DNA from: Methylogaea oryzae | Lineage (GTDB): Bacteria; Pseudomonadota; Gammaproteobacteria; Methylococcales; Methylococcaceae | Length of the DNA: 64,000 nucleotides | Direction: 5' to 3' | Assembly (NCBI RefSeq): GCF_019669985.1 | Contig: NZ_AP019782.1 | Location: 3,652,001 to 3,716,000, forward strand | Shown here: positions 36,857-45,087 of the stretch, piece after piece | Layout of the letters: every line of letters starts with the position of its first letter | How positions within the stretch are numbered: the first letter of the stretch is position 1 | Program-made: the position numbers and the translations under genes | The notes under the pieces: model-generated | What the model was told of the DNA's origin: nothing | The model's database searches: none | Seen by the model: the letters and a program-made list of their open reading frames with translations, nothing else

Positions 36857-37498
36857 GTGAAGCCCGCCGCCCGCAAGGAACTGTTCGCCCGGCTCGCCGC
36901 CGCCAATCCCCACCCCACCACGGAACTCGCCTACAGCACCCCCTTCGAGCTGCTGGTGGCCGTGGTGCTCTCCGCCCAAGCCACGGACAAAGGCGTCAAC
37001 AAAGCCACCGCCCAGCTGTTCCCCGTCGCCAACACGCCAGAAGCCATCCTGGCCCTGGGCGAGGACGGCCTGAAGGAATACGTCAAAACCATCGGCCTCT
37101 TCAATAGCAAAGCGCGCAACATCATCGCCCTGTGCCGCCTCCTGCTGGAGCAGCACGGCGGCCAGGTGCCGGAGAACCGCGAAGCCCTGGAAGCCCTGCC
37201 CGGCGTCGGCCGCAAAACCGCCAACGTCGTCCTCAACACCGCCTTCGGCCACCCCACCATCGCCGTGGACACCCACATCTTCCGCGTCGCCAACCGCACC
37301 GGCCTTGCCCCCGGCAAGACCGTGCTGGAAGTGGAAAAAAAGCTGGAAGCCACCGTCCCCAAGGAATACAAGAAAGACGCCCACCACTGGCTGATCCTGC
37401 ACGGCCGCTACATCTGCGTGGCCCGCAAGCCCAAATGCGAGGTTTGCCCGGTTAGTGATTTGTGTGATTGGTATGGGGCGTCTGCGTCTGTAGCCTGA
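36857..37498 (+). CDS. nth: Endonuclease III
   Basis: A 213-residue bifunctional DNA glycosylase/AP lyase for oxidised pyrimidines. The helix-hairpin-helix (LPGVGRKTANVVLN) with catalytic Lys, the catalytic Asp in VDTHIFRVANRTGL, and the C-terminal [4Fe-4S] loop (CVARKPKCEVCPVSDLC; C-X6-C-X2-C-X5-C) are intact. A GTG start six bases after rnfE. The rnf-nth linkage is common in Gammaproteobacteria. Confidence 0.97.
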   Translation: MKPAARKELFARLAAANPHPTTELAYSTPFELLVAVVLSAQATDKGVNKATAQLFPVANTPEAILALGEDGLKEYVKTIGLFNSKARNIIALCRLLLEQHGGQVPENREALEALPGVGRKTANVVLNTAFGHPTIAVDTHIFRVANRTGLAPGKTVLEVEKKLEATVPKEYKKDAHHWLILHGRYICVARKPKCEVCPVSDLCDWYGASASVA

Positions 37499-37540
37499 GC
37501 TCGGGCTACGGAGAGATTTGACCGCCTGCGGCGGGCTGAT

Positions 37541-37789
37541 TTTGAATGTGGGTTCCCGCACCCACGGGCGAGTTCCTTTTCTTTGTTTGCCCAAAGAAAA
37601 GGAACCAAAAGAAAGGGCACCCGATTGTCGCGCCGCTACGCGGTGCCTTGCGCTCCTCATTTTCGGCGGGAGTTGGCCGACAGCACATACCTGTGCTGAC
37701 GGCCAACCGGCCGCATCCCTGCGGCCGCCCTACGGGTTATTCCCGCCGAAAACTCCGGTGCTCAGCGCGGCAAACGGGACGACGAAATC
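37541..37789 (+). repeat. Structured interspersed repeat, copy 1
   Basis: About 250 bases that reappear at 39441-39680 and 40371-40693 in the opposite orientation. Internal hairpins: GTTCCTTTTCTTTG/CAAAGAAAAGGAAC (14 bp), GTTGGCCGACAGCACA paired with its near-complement, and GGCCGCATCCCTGCGGCC. Apparent reading frames inside are not real genes; the frame is not kept by function but by the shared sequence. It begins 43 bases after the nth stop. Confidence 0.9.
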
Positions 37790-37809
37790 CGCCCCGAATC
37801 CGGCTTTTG

Positions 37810-37878
37810 GTAGGATGTGCCTACGCAGGAGGCGCATCAATCGCAAACGGTGCGACTCGCAGACTCACCGCACCCTAC
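37810..37878. repeat. Short MITE-like element with inverted ends
   Basis: 69 bases with imperfect terminal inverted repeats (GTAGGATGTGC and GCACCCTAC) and an interior GCGCATCAAT...CGGTGCGA. It resembles small palindromic elements found dispersed in many proteobacterial genomes. No coding capacity. Confidence 0.5.
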
Positions 37879-37990
37879 GAGCTAGGCCGGCGCCAAACAC
37901 GGGAGAGAAAACAGTAAAAGTGGGGGTCGCATGTTCCTAACAGCCCGCTTCAGGGGTGCCGGCTTGCAGGACATCCCCTGCGAGCGGATG

Positions 37991-38512
37991 TTAGGGCTGG
38001 ATGTACCCGAGAGTCTGGCGGACCATCTCATCTACGTAACCAATCGCGGAGTTCATACTTGGCCGGTAGAGCGTCGGGTGTGCGCATTGATTTCGAACCG
38101 ACAACTGACCTTGCAACACCCGAAGAACCGCCTTCCCAATAAACTTCACCTCTTTTCCGACATCGAGGAGGTGGGCCTCGGCCACCTGTTCTTTCAGATC
38201 GGGAAGGTCCTTAAACATCCATTTTGGCCGCGCTGACCGAATCTCAGCCTCGTGCTTTAAGAACAAGGTTTCAGAGAAAACATGGAAATGACCGGCCCAT
38301 GCCAAGACTACTCCCGACCTGTACAGCCCTTGCTCAAGACAGGTTGTCGCTTCACGAAAGTAGTCCTGAACATCCACGGGTGCGACGGACAATTTCTTTA
38401 CGAGGTCCTCTAGCAAGATGACTCGGGAAGCCGACTGCTCATGGGTCGCAAGAACGACGTGAGCAGCACGCTGTGCCGTTTTGGCTCGGATCAACCAATC
38501 ATCGAACTGCAT
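37991..38512 (-). CDS. HEPN-like protein of a two-gene module
   Basis: A 173-residue helical protein, not assigned to a named family. The segment LSVRNQCAHPTLYRPS contains R-X4-H, the catalytic motif of HEPN ribonucleases, in the expected last helix after a long helical region (DYFREATTCLEQGLYRSGVV). HEPN proteins act as RNase toxins or abortive-infection effectors. It starts four bases after the DUF5343-like gene, so the two form an operon. Flanked by structured repeats, it is likely accessory DNA. Ribonuclease activity is inference. Confidence 0.65.
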   Translation of the reverse strand: MQFDDWLIRAKTAQRAAHVVLATHEQSASRVILLEDLVKKLSVAPVDVQDYFREATTCLEQGLYRSGVVLAWAGHFHVFSETLFLKHEAEIRSARPKWMFKDLPDLKEQVAEAHLLDVGKEVKFIGKAVLRVLQGQLSVRNQCAHPTLYRPSMNSAIGYVDEMVRQTLGYIQP

Positions 38513-38516
38513 TCCA

Positions 38517-39242
38517 CTACGCCTTAGGTAACAGGTGTTCCTTCAACGCCTTGAAAAGCTTTTCGTAAACTTCGGCATTCTCAGTTTCTGGCAAATGCAA
38601 TTGGATATTAATAGCGATCTGCGGTGTGATTGACGTCGCGATTGGTGGCAGCGAGGCTGTCACCGGAGCGACGGGCGGCTGTATGGTGGGAGCAATCTGT
38701 CCGTCCACGAGTGGTTGGACTATTGTCGCAGGCGTGGATATCTCTGGGTCTTGAATTGCAATCGCGACGTTAAGCTTGCCATCCGCCTCCTGAAGCAGGC
38801 CGGCAGCGAGGAGAACATCAACTACGCATCGAGCACCGGTGCGATTTCCGGCGTTGTTTTTCTGGCCCGAAACATATAGCACATGATCAGAGAAGTCCTT
38901 CTCCGACATTCCACCCTTTATGCGAACCGTAGTTACTAGCCCAGAGACTTTCTCATTCGTCTGGACTGCTTCCTTCCAGTAGCGGCGCCCATCTTCGGCT
39001 TGCTTGTGATCCAGGGCTCTTCCCAGACGCTTACCCAGGTCGGTTGCAGTCTTCTTCATCCCACCAGTGATAAGGCCAATGTCCGTCAGGAACTTATTGT
39101 TCCGACTAATGATTGTCAAATGCAGACCAATGAGCTTCGATAGGGACTCAAGGGTTGAGTTCTCTGGCGCGTGGCTGTAGCCCTTGATGATCTTCTGTAC
39201 TTCCTCGAAGGAAGAGCCTGGAAGATTAAATTCTTCTGCCAT
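38517..39242 (-). CDS. DUF5343-like protein of a two-gene module
   Basis: 241 residues. The N-terminal half looks like winged-helix repeats (IGLHLTIISRNNKFLTDIGL, then GGMSEKDFSDHVLYVSGQ). A Pro-rich linker (about 170-205) leads to a short C-terminal strand-helix (IAINIQLHLPETENAEVYEK, then LFKALKEHLL), which matches the end of DUF5343 proteins as I remember them. The function of that family is unknown. AGGAG upstream of the ATG at 39242 supports the start; ORF extension to 39332 is not needed. First gene of the pair with the HEPN-like protein: regulator/sensor plus effector is the simplest reading. Confidence 0.65.
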   Translation of the reverse strand: MAEEFNLPGSSFEEVQKIIKGYSHAPENSTLESLSKLIGLHLTIISRNNKFLTDIGLITGGMKKTATDLGKRLGRALDHKQAEDGRRYWKEAVQTNEKVSGLVTTVRIKGGMSEKDFSDHVLYVSGQKNNAGNRTGARCVVDVLLAAGLLQEADGKLNVAIAIQDPEISTPATIVQPLVDGQIAPTIQPPVAPVTASLPPIATSITPQIAINIQLHLPETENAEVYEKLFKALKEHLLPKA

Positions 39243-39440
39243 TCCTGATCTCCTGAAAATGGTGCTGAGAAACCCTAGCAGTTGATTAAACGGAACCTTG
39301 CATAAATGTGCTAAATGGAATCCGTATTGCACCGTTATACCAGATTTCGTTTAGCTCGTTACTAACCTCGCAGCACAAACCACAGGCCCTCACAGAAAAG
39401 CAAACGAGTCGTCTTACCAACCCGCCCGCCTTCTTATCAA

Positions 39441-39680
39441 TCCCGTTTGCCGCGCTGAGCACCGGAGTTTTCGGCGGGAATAACCCGGAGGGCGGCCGCA
39501 GGGATGCGGCCGGTTGGCCGTCAGCACAGGTATGTGCTGTCGGCCAACTCCCGACGAAAATGAGGAGCGGAGGGCACCGCGCAGCGGCGCGGCAATCGGG
39601 TGTCCTTTCTTTTGGTTCCTTTTCTTTGGACAAGCAAAGAAAAGGAACACGCCCGTGGGTGCGGCTAACCCACATTCAAA
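39441..39680 (-). repeat. Structured interspersed repeat, copy 2
   Basis: The reverse complement is nearly the same as copy 1, including the 14-bp stem GTTCCTTTTCTTTG/CAAAGAAAAGGAAC. With copy 1 it brackets the HEPN/DUF5343 pair in inverted orientation. The following bases to 39878 hold no gene I can support. Confidence 0.9.
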
Positions 39681-39878
39681 CACCCCGCCGCGAAGCGGCA
39701 TCAAATGTGCTCCCCAGCAATCCAGCGGGTTAGCGCCACCGCCTAATCCACCGTACCCGACCTCCATGCGCTCGGCATAGCCTTCAACCGCCCGCCTTTC
39801 GTGAACGTGCTTGCGGTTCAGCACCGCTATGCTTTGCCTTTGGTATCCTTAGGCAACTGACCTTAAGGAGCATGTGTT

Positions 39879-40082
39879 ATGTCCGCCACTGTCGAGGCCA
39901 TTGAAACAGCCATCCAGCAACTTCCGCCATCCGAACTGGCCGAATTCCGCCGTTGGTTCATGGAGTTCGACGCATCTCGCTGGGACGCCCAAATCGAGGC
40001 AGACGGAACGGCCGGGAAGTTGGATTCCCTAGCCAATGAAGCCCTGGCCGAATACCGCGGCGGCAAGGCTCGCGAGCTTTGA
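39879..40082 (+). CDS. Putative antitoxin of a ParE/RelE-type pair
   Basis: A 67-residue protein: AIETAIQQLPPSELAEFRRW then a Trp/Asp-rich linker and DSLANEALAEYRGGKAREL. Short proteins of this kind precede RelE/ParE-fold toxins in many genomes and probably mask them through the helical C-terminus; a separate DNA-binding fold is not evident. AAGGAG lies upstream. Its stop overlaps the next start by four bases (TTGA). Confidence 0.7.
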   Translation: MSATVEAIETAIQQLPPSELAEFRRWFMEFDASRWDAQIEADGTAGKLDSLANEALAEYRGGKAREL

Positions 40083-40339
40083 GGCATTTTGCTTCCTCCC
40101 GGTTCTGGGCTTGCTTTGAATCGCTGCCCACAGAGGTTCAGCGGCTTGCCCTGCGAAACTATGCCTTGCTGAAACAAAATCCCACCCATCCTTCCCTACA
40201 GTTCAAGCCGATCTGTTCCGGCAAATTCCGCAGCGTACGTGTTGGGCTTCACTACCGTGCCTTGGGCGTTCCCGTCGAAGAGGGTGTCCAATGGTTCTGG
40301 ATCGGCAGCCATGCGGACTATGACCGGCTCATTGGTTAA
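40079..40339 (+). CDS. Putative RelE/ParE-fold toxin
   Basis: 86 residues, TTG start overlapping the antitoxin stop. FWACFESLPTEVQRLALRNY (helices), HPSLQFKPICSGKFRSVRVG then LHYRALGVPVEEGVQWFWIG (strands) fit the RelE/ParE plan, including the closing IGSHADYDRLI. The target (mRNA or gyrase) cannot be told. It sits between repeat copies 2 and 3. Confidence 0.75.
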   Translation: MRHFASSRFWACFESLPTEVQRLALRNYALLKQNPTHPSLQFKPICSGKFRSVRVGLHYRALGVPVEEGVQWFWIGSHADYDRLIG

Positions 40340-40370
40340 CCCGGCGGATGAGGGGCCGGATTACTTTTCG

Positions 40371-40693
40371 TCGTCCCTTTTGCCGCGCTGAGCACCGGAG
40401 TTTTCGGCGGGAATAACCCGGAGGGCGGCCGCAGGGATGCGGCCGGTTGGCCGTCAGCACAGCTATGTGCTGTCGGCCAACTCCCGTCGAAAATGACAAA
40501 TCGGCAGGAAAGCCGATTTGCACGGCGCAGCCGCCCGAAGGGCTCGGCACATGGATGTGCCGAGTGAAAAGCGCAGGGCACCGCGTAGCGGCGCGGCAAT
40601 CGGGTGTCCTTTCTTTTGGTGACTTTTCTTTGGACAAGCAAAGAAAAGTCACCCGCCCGTGGGTGCGGCTAACCCACATTCAAACACCCCGCC
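40371..40693 (-). repeat. Structured interspersed repeat, copy 3, with nested insert
   Basis: Same family as copies 1 and 2, but with about 70 extra bases (40495-40565) that hold two more hairpins (CAAATCGGC/GCCGATTTG and CTCGGCACAT/ATGTGCCGAG). The basal stem reads GGTGACTTTTCTTTG/CAAAGAAAAGTCACC, changed on both arms relative to copy 2 so that pairing is kept. Confidence 0.9.
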
Positions 40694-40769
40694 GCAGGCG
40701 CTCAAAACTCAAAACCTTTCCCCAGTCCCCGAACTCACAAACCACTTTTCTCCCTGGCAAAACAACAAA

Positions 40770-41978
40770 ATGCCCACCACCCTCCACCACCACCGCACCC
40801 CCTTCGACGACTGGCGCTCGATCCTCATCTCCGTGTACCTGACCCTCATCGGCTACGGGGTGCAGGTGGCCATGCCGGTGATCAGTGCGGCGCGTATGGA
40901 GTTGCTGGGGTTCAGCAAGGTGGAGGTTGGACGGGTCGCCGGGGCCGATTTGGGCGGGTTGGCGTTGGGCGCTTTGCTGGCGGCGCTGTTGCTGGGGCGG
41001 GCCGATCGACGCGTGTTGGTGATTGTCGGCGCGGCGCTGGTGGTGGTGGCCAATGGCTTGTGCATGACCTATCCGCAATATGAGCCAACGCTGTGGCTGC
41101 GGGGCGTGGCGGGCATCGGCGGCGGGTTGTGCACGGCGGTGGCGGTGTCCAGCCTGGGCGCCAGTTCGCGACCGGCGCGGGCTTATAACATCATGCTGTT
41201 CGCCTTTGCCTTTTTCCAGGCGCTGGAAATGCGCGTGCTGCCGACCTTGTCCATGAACGGCATCTATTGGCTGTTCATCTGGGGCTTTGTGGCCGGGGCG
41301 GCGGGCGTGCGCTGGCTGCCGGCCCGTCCGCACGAGTCCATTCTGGATGCGGAGCTGGACGTGGCCGAGCCCAGCGGCGGCCATCACTTGGAGCACCGCC
41401 GCGTGCCGGCCTATATTCCCTGGCTGGGCCTGGCCGCCATCTTTTTCACCTACGTCAACATCGGCGGCTACTGGACCTACATCGAGCTGGCGGCCGACGA
41501 CGCCGGTGTGGCCGAGGGTCTGATGCGGGGCTTGCTGGAATGGGGTTCGCTGGCCAGCATCACCGGCTGTTTGCTGGCGACGCGCATCAGCGACCGCTTC
41601 GGCCTGGCGCGGCCGCTGATGATGACGCTGGCAAGCATGGCCCTGGCGGTGGGCCTGCTGCACAGCGGCATCGACGCGGGCAAGGTGGTCGTCAGTATCC
41701 TGTCCTTCAACCTGCTGTGGACCTTCGTCGATATCTTCCAGATGTCGTCCGTGGCCAACGCCGACCACTCGGGCGTGTTCGCCGCCCTGATGCCCGGCGC
41801 GCAGGGCTTGGGGCAGATCGTCGGCCCCAACCTCGCCGCCTCGCTGCTGGACGCTTCCCTCGGCTACGACGCGGTGTTCCTCCTGTGCGCCCTGTCCACG
41901 CTGATCGGCCTGGCGGTCTATGCGGCCATGTACTGGCGGCTGCGGCGGCTGATTCCGGCGCTGGCCGACGCCTCTTAG
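40770..41978 (+). CDS. MFS transporter
   Basis: A 402-residue major facilitator with about twelve membrane helices. A DRR-type loop between helices 2 and 3 (LGRADRRVLVIVGAAL) and RPARAYNIMLFAF are seen. The substrate is not evident. The start at 40770 (MPTTLHHHRTPFDDW) is the first ATG behind the repeat; the longer frame runs into repeat copy 3. The N-terminus is close to the repeat edge, so its own promoter must lie in or near the repeat. Confidence 0.85.
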   Translation: MPTTLHHHRTPFDDWRSILISVYLTLIGYGVQVAMPVISAARMELLGFSKVEVGRVAGADLGGLALGALLAALLLGRADRRVLVIVGAALVVVANGLCMTYPQYEPTLWLRGVAGIGGGLCTAVAVSSLGASSRPARAYNIMLFAFAFFQALEMRVLPTLSMNGIYWLFIWGFVAGAAGVRWLPARPHESILDAELDVAEPSGGHHLEHRRVPAYIPWLGLAAIFFTYVNIGGYWTYIELAADDAGVAEGLMRGLLEWGSLASITGCLLATRISDRFGLARPLMMTLASMALAVGLLHSGIDAGKVVVSILSFNLLWTFVDIFQMSSVANADHSGVFAALMPGAQGLGQIVGPNLAASLLDASLGYDAVFLLCALSTLIGLAVYAAMYWRLRRLIPALADAS

Positions 41979-42065
41979 GCTGCACCTCCACAAAATTAAT
42001 GGCCGTGCAAGGCAACGGCCATACAATCGGCCTCCTACACTATGGCGATAGCGAGGTACGGCCGC

Positions 42066-44690
42066 ATGAGCACTCCGCAACCGGCTTTTTGGCAAACCCC
42101 GCAGGATCAACTGCTGCAGCGCCTGGACAGTTCGCCGCAAGGGCTGGCTACGGCCGAGGCGGAACAACGCCTGTCCAACTTGGGCAAGAACCGCCTGCGC
42201 AACGGCATCGACGCCGCGCCGCTGAAGCTGCTGCTGGCGCAGTTCAAGACTCCCATCATCCTGCTGCTGATGGTTGCCGCCGGGCTGTCCTTTTACCTGG
42301 GCGACCGCACCGACGGCGGCATCATCCTCGGCATCGTCACCCTCTCCGGACTGCTCGGCTTCTGGCAGGAATACGGCGCCATGCACGCGGTGAAGCAGCT
42401 CATGGCCGGGGTGCGCACCACCGCCACGGTGCTGCGCGACGGCGGCAAAACCGAAGTGCCGCTGGAGGCCGTGGTGCCCGGGGACGTGGTGCTGCTCAAC
42501 GCCGGCGCCGTGGTGCCGGCCGATTGCCGGCTGTTGTGGGCGAAAGACCTGTTCGTCAACGAAGCCGCTTTGACCGGCGAAACCTACCCGGTGGAAAAGA
42601 GCCCCGGCGATGTGACCGCCGACGCGCCCCTGGCGCGGCGCCGCAACTGCCTGTACCTGGGCACCCACGTCGTCAGCGGCGAGGCCGGCGCGGTGGTGGT
42701 GCATGTCGGCGCCGACACCGAGCTGGGCCACGTGGCCGGCCGGCTGGCCCGCCAGGCGCCGGAAACCGAGTTCGAACGGGGCGTGCGGCGCTTCGGCTAT
42801 CTGCTCACCGAAGTCACCCTCATCATGCTGGTGATCATCTTCGCCCTCAACGTCTACTTGGGCAAACCGGTGGTGGACACTTTCATGTTCTCCCTGGCCC
42901 TGGCGGTGGGCCTCACCCCGCAGTTGTTGCCGGCGGTGATCAGCGTCAACCTGGCGCGGGGCGCCAAGCGCATGGCGGAGGCGGGCGTCATCGTCAAGCG
43001 CCTGGCCGCCATCGAGAATTTCGGCAGCATGGACGTGCTGTGCTCGGACAAGACCGGTACCCTCACCGAAGGCCAAGTGCGTGTGCACGGCGCGGTGGAC
43101 GCCGCCGGCCGCGACAGCCCGGAAACGCTGCGCTACGCCGCCGTCAACGCTGCCCTGGAAACCGGTTTTGCCAATCCTATCGATTTGGCTCTGCGCGAGT
43201 TGGTTTACTCCCCTCACCCCAACCCTCTCCCGGAGGGAGAGGGGGAGAAAATGTCGGCGAATTTTAATTTGGCCGGCATCGCCAAGCTGGACGAAATCCC
43301 TTACGACTTCCTGCGCAAGCGCCTGTCGGTGCTGATAGACGAAAACGGCGAGCATCGGCTGGTGACCAAGGGCGCCCTGGCCCAGGTGTTGGAAATCTGC
43401 AGCCAGGCGCGGCTGGACGGCCGAACCGTGCCGTTGCAGGAAGCCAGGCCGGCCATCGAAGTGCGCTTCCAGGAGCTGAGCGGGCAGGGGTTGCGGGTGC
43501 TGGGCGTGGCGATTAAGCCCATAGACGGCGCCACCCGCTTCGGCCACGAAGAGGAGCAAGGCATGACCTTCCTCGGCTGCCTGGTGCTGGACGACCCGCC
43601 CAAGCCCGGCATCGCCGACACCGTGCGGGAGTTGAAAAGCCTGGGCGTGGCCCTGGTGGTCATCACCGGCGACAACCGCCTGGTGGCCGCCAATCTGGCC
43701 AAACGCATCGGGTTGAACCACGAGCGCATCCTCACCGGGCCGGAAATCCGCCGCATGAGCGACGAGGCGCTGAAGGTGCAGATACGCCGGGTGCAGGTGT
43801 TCGCCGAGGTGGAGCCCAACCACAAGGAACGCATCATCCTCGCCCTGCGCAAGGCCGGCCACGTGGTGGGCTTTCTAGGCGACGGCATCAACGACGCTTC
43901 CGCCCTGCATGCGGCAGACGTGGGCATATCGGTGGACTCGGCGGTGGACGTGGCGAAGGAGGCCGCCCATTTCGTGCTGCTGCAACACGAGCTGGCGGTG
44001 CTCATCGACGGCGTGCGCGAAGGCCGCCGCACTTTCGCCAACACCCTCAAATACGTGTTCATGGCCACCAGCGCCAACTTCGGCAATATGTTCAGCATGG
44101 CCGGCGCCTCGCTGTTCCTGCCGTTTCTGCCGCTGCTGCCCAAGCAGATTCTGCTGACCAACCTCCTCACCGACATCCCGGAAATGGCCATCGCCACCGA
44201 TACGGTGGATGCGGCCCTGGTGGAGAAGCCGGAGCGCTGGGACATCGGTTTCATCCGCCGCTTCATGATCGTGTTCGGCTTGCTCAGCTCGGTGTTCGAC
44301 TATGCCACCTTCGGCGTGCTGCTGCACCTGGGCGCCGACGCCGCCACCTTCCGCACCGGCTGGTTCCTGGAATCGGTGCTGTCCGCCACTCTGGTGGTAT
44401 TGGTAATCCGCACTCGCCAGCCGTTCTTCCGCAGCCGACCGTCGCGCCCGCTGCTGGCGGCGACGCTGCTGGTGTGGGGCTTGGTGCTGGCCCTGGCCTA
44501 CGCGCCGGCGGCGCAACTGCTGGGCTTCGCGCCGCTGCCGCCCGTCATGCTGGGCTGGCTGGCGGCGATCCTGGCGCTGTACGTGCTGGCGGCGGAAGCG
44601 GCCAAACGTCGCTTTTACCGTAACGCCCAAAACGGCGGCGCGAAGTTGGCGTCCATGGAAGCCTTGGGCCATCCGGCCAAGAAACGCTAA
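42066..44690 (+). CDS. mgtA: Magnesium-translocating P-type ATPase (MgtA/MgtB family)
   Basis: An 874-residue IIIB P-type ATPase. Visible are the actuator TGET (AALTGETYPVEK), the phosphorylation site CSDKTGTLTEG with Asp328, the hinge GDGINDASAL, and the family motif GLTPQLLPAVISVNLARGA in helix 4. The nucleotide domain carries an unusual insert (residues about 380-400, SPHPNPLPEGEGE) made by a palindromic repeat. The start at 42066 (MSTPQPAFWQTP) follows two earlier in-frame codons that are less likely. No leader or riboswitch of the mgtA type was seen upstream. Confidence 0.92.
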   Translation: MSTPQPAFWQTPQDQLLQRLDSSPQGLATAEAEQRLSNLGKNRLRNGIDAAPLKLLLAQFKTPIILLLMVAAGLSFYLGDRTDGGIILGIVTLSGLLGFWQEYGAMHAVKQLMAGVRTTATVLRDGGKTEVPLEAVVPGDVVLLNAGAVVPADCRLLWAKDLFVNEAALTGETYPVEKSPGDVTADAPLARRRNCLYLGTHVVSGEAGAVVVHVGADTELGHVAGRLARQAPETEFERGVRRFGYLLTEVTLIMLVIIFALNVYLGKPVVDTFMFSLALAVGLTPQLLPAVISVNLARGAKRMAEAGVIVKRLAAIENFGSMDVLCSDKTGTLTEGQVRVHGAVDAAGRDSPETLRYAAVNAALETGFANPIDLALRELVYSPHPNPLPEGEGEKMSANFNLAGIAKLDEIPYDFLRKRLSVLIDENGEHRLVTKGALAQVLEICSQARLDGRTVPLQEARPAIEVRFQELSGQGLRVLGVAIKPIDGATRFGHEEEQGMTFLGCLVLDDPPKPGIADTVRELKSLGVALVVITGDNRLVAANLAKRIGLNHERILTGPEIRRMSDEALKVQIRRVQVFAEVEPNHKERIILALRKAGHVVGFLGDGINDASALHAADVGISVDSAVDVAKEAAHFVLLQHELAVLIDGVREGRRTFANTLKYVFMATSANFGNMFSMAGASLFLPFLPLLPKQILLTNLLTDIPEMAIATDTVDAALVEKPERWDIGFIRRFMIVFGLLSSVFDYATFGVLLHLGADAATFRTGWFLESVLSATLVVLVIRTRQPFFRSRPSRPLLAATLLVWGLVLALAYAPAAQLLGFAPLPPVMLGWLAAILALYVLAAEAAKRRFYRNAQNGGAKLASMEALGHPAKKR
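43216..43250. repeat. Palindromic repeat inserted in frame in mgtA
   Basis: CCTCACCCCAACCCTCTCCC-GGA-GGGAGAGGG: the 9-bp stem at 43223-43243 is a well-known dispersed palindrome of proteobacterial intergenic regions. Here it is translated as SPHPNPLPEGEG and keeps the frame open. Confidence 0.85.
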
Positions 44691-44745
44691 TATCAGGGCA
44701 GGGAAGCCGGCTCGGCGGCCCCGCAATCGATCAACGGCCCCGACC

Positions 44746-45087
44746 ATGGACAATCCCCCGTTTTCCATCACTCCTTGCGGCTGCCGGCGCGGCGTGTTCC
44801 TCGTGACGCCCTGCGCCAACGCCGCCGCCGGCCAATGCGGCCGCTGCGGCATTCCCCTGTGCAGCGAACACGCCCGCCACTTGGCGCAGGACTGGCTGTG
44901 CCCCGCTTGCTACGCCGGACAGGCCGGCGACAGCGGTGACGGCACCACCACCACATCCTACGGCGACACGTTCTCGACCGGCGCCTCCGACTTGGCCGAC
45001 CCGTTCTCCGAAGAAGACTACGCCGCCTTCGACGCGGTGTCGGACTTCGACAAAAACGCCGGCGACGGCCATGGCTACGACAGCTGA
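44746..45087 (+). CDS. Cysteine-rich zinc-binding hypothetical protein
   Basis: 113 residues. The first half has eight cysteines and a His-X2-His pattern (CGCRRGVFLVTPCANAAAG, CGRCGIPLCSEHARHLA, CPACYAG), looking like a B-box or double zinc finger. The second half is acidic and disordered. No named family. It overlaps the next gene by 17 bases and heads a three-gene unit of unknown purpose. Confidence 0.7.
   Translation: MDNPPFSITPCGCRRGVFLVTPCANAAAGQCGRCGIPLCSEHARHLAQDWLCPACYAGQAGDSGDGTTTTSYGDTFSTGASDLADPFSEEDYAAFDAVSDFDKNAGDGHGYDS

Noticed and set aside
37546-37917. Reading frames inside the structured repeats (also 39286-39824 and 40329-40679)
   Set aside because: The peptides look alike in all copies only because the DNA is a repeat; they have no start signals and cross the hairpins.
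40680-43862. 1060-residue open frame on the minus strand
   Set aside because: It is the antisense of the MFS and mgtA genes, rich in His, Gln, Ala and Gly as expected from the reverse of high-GC codons, with no domain.
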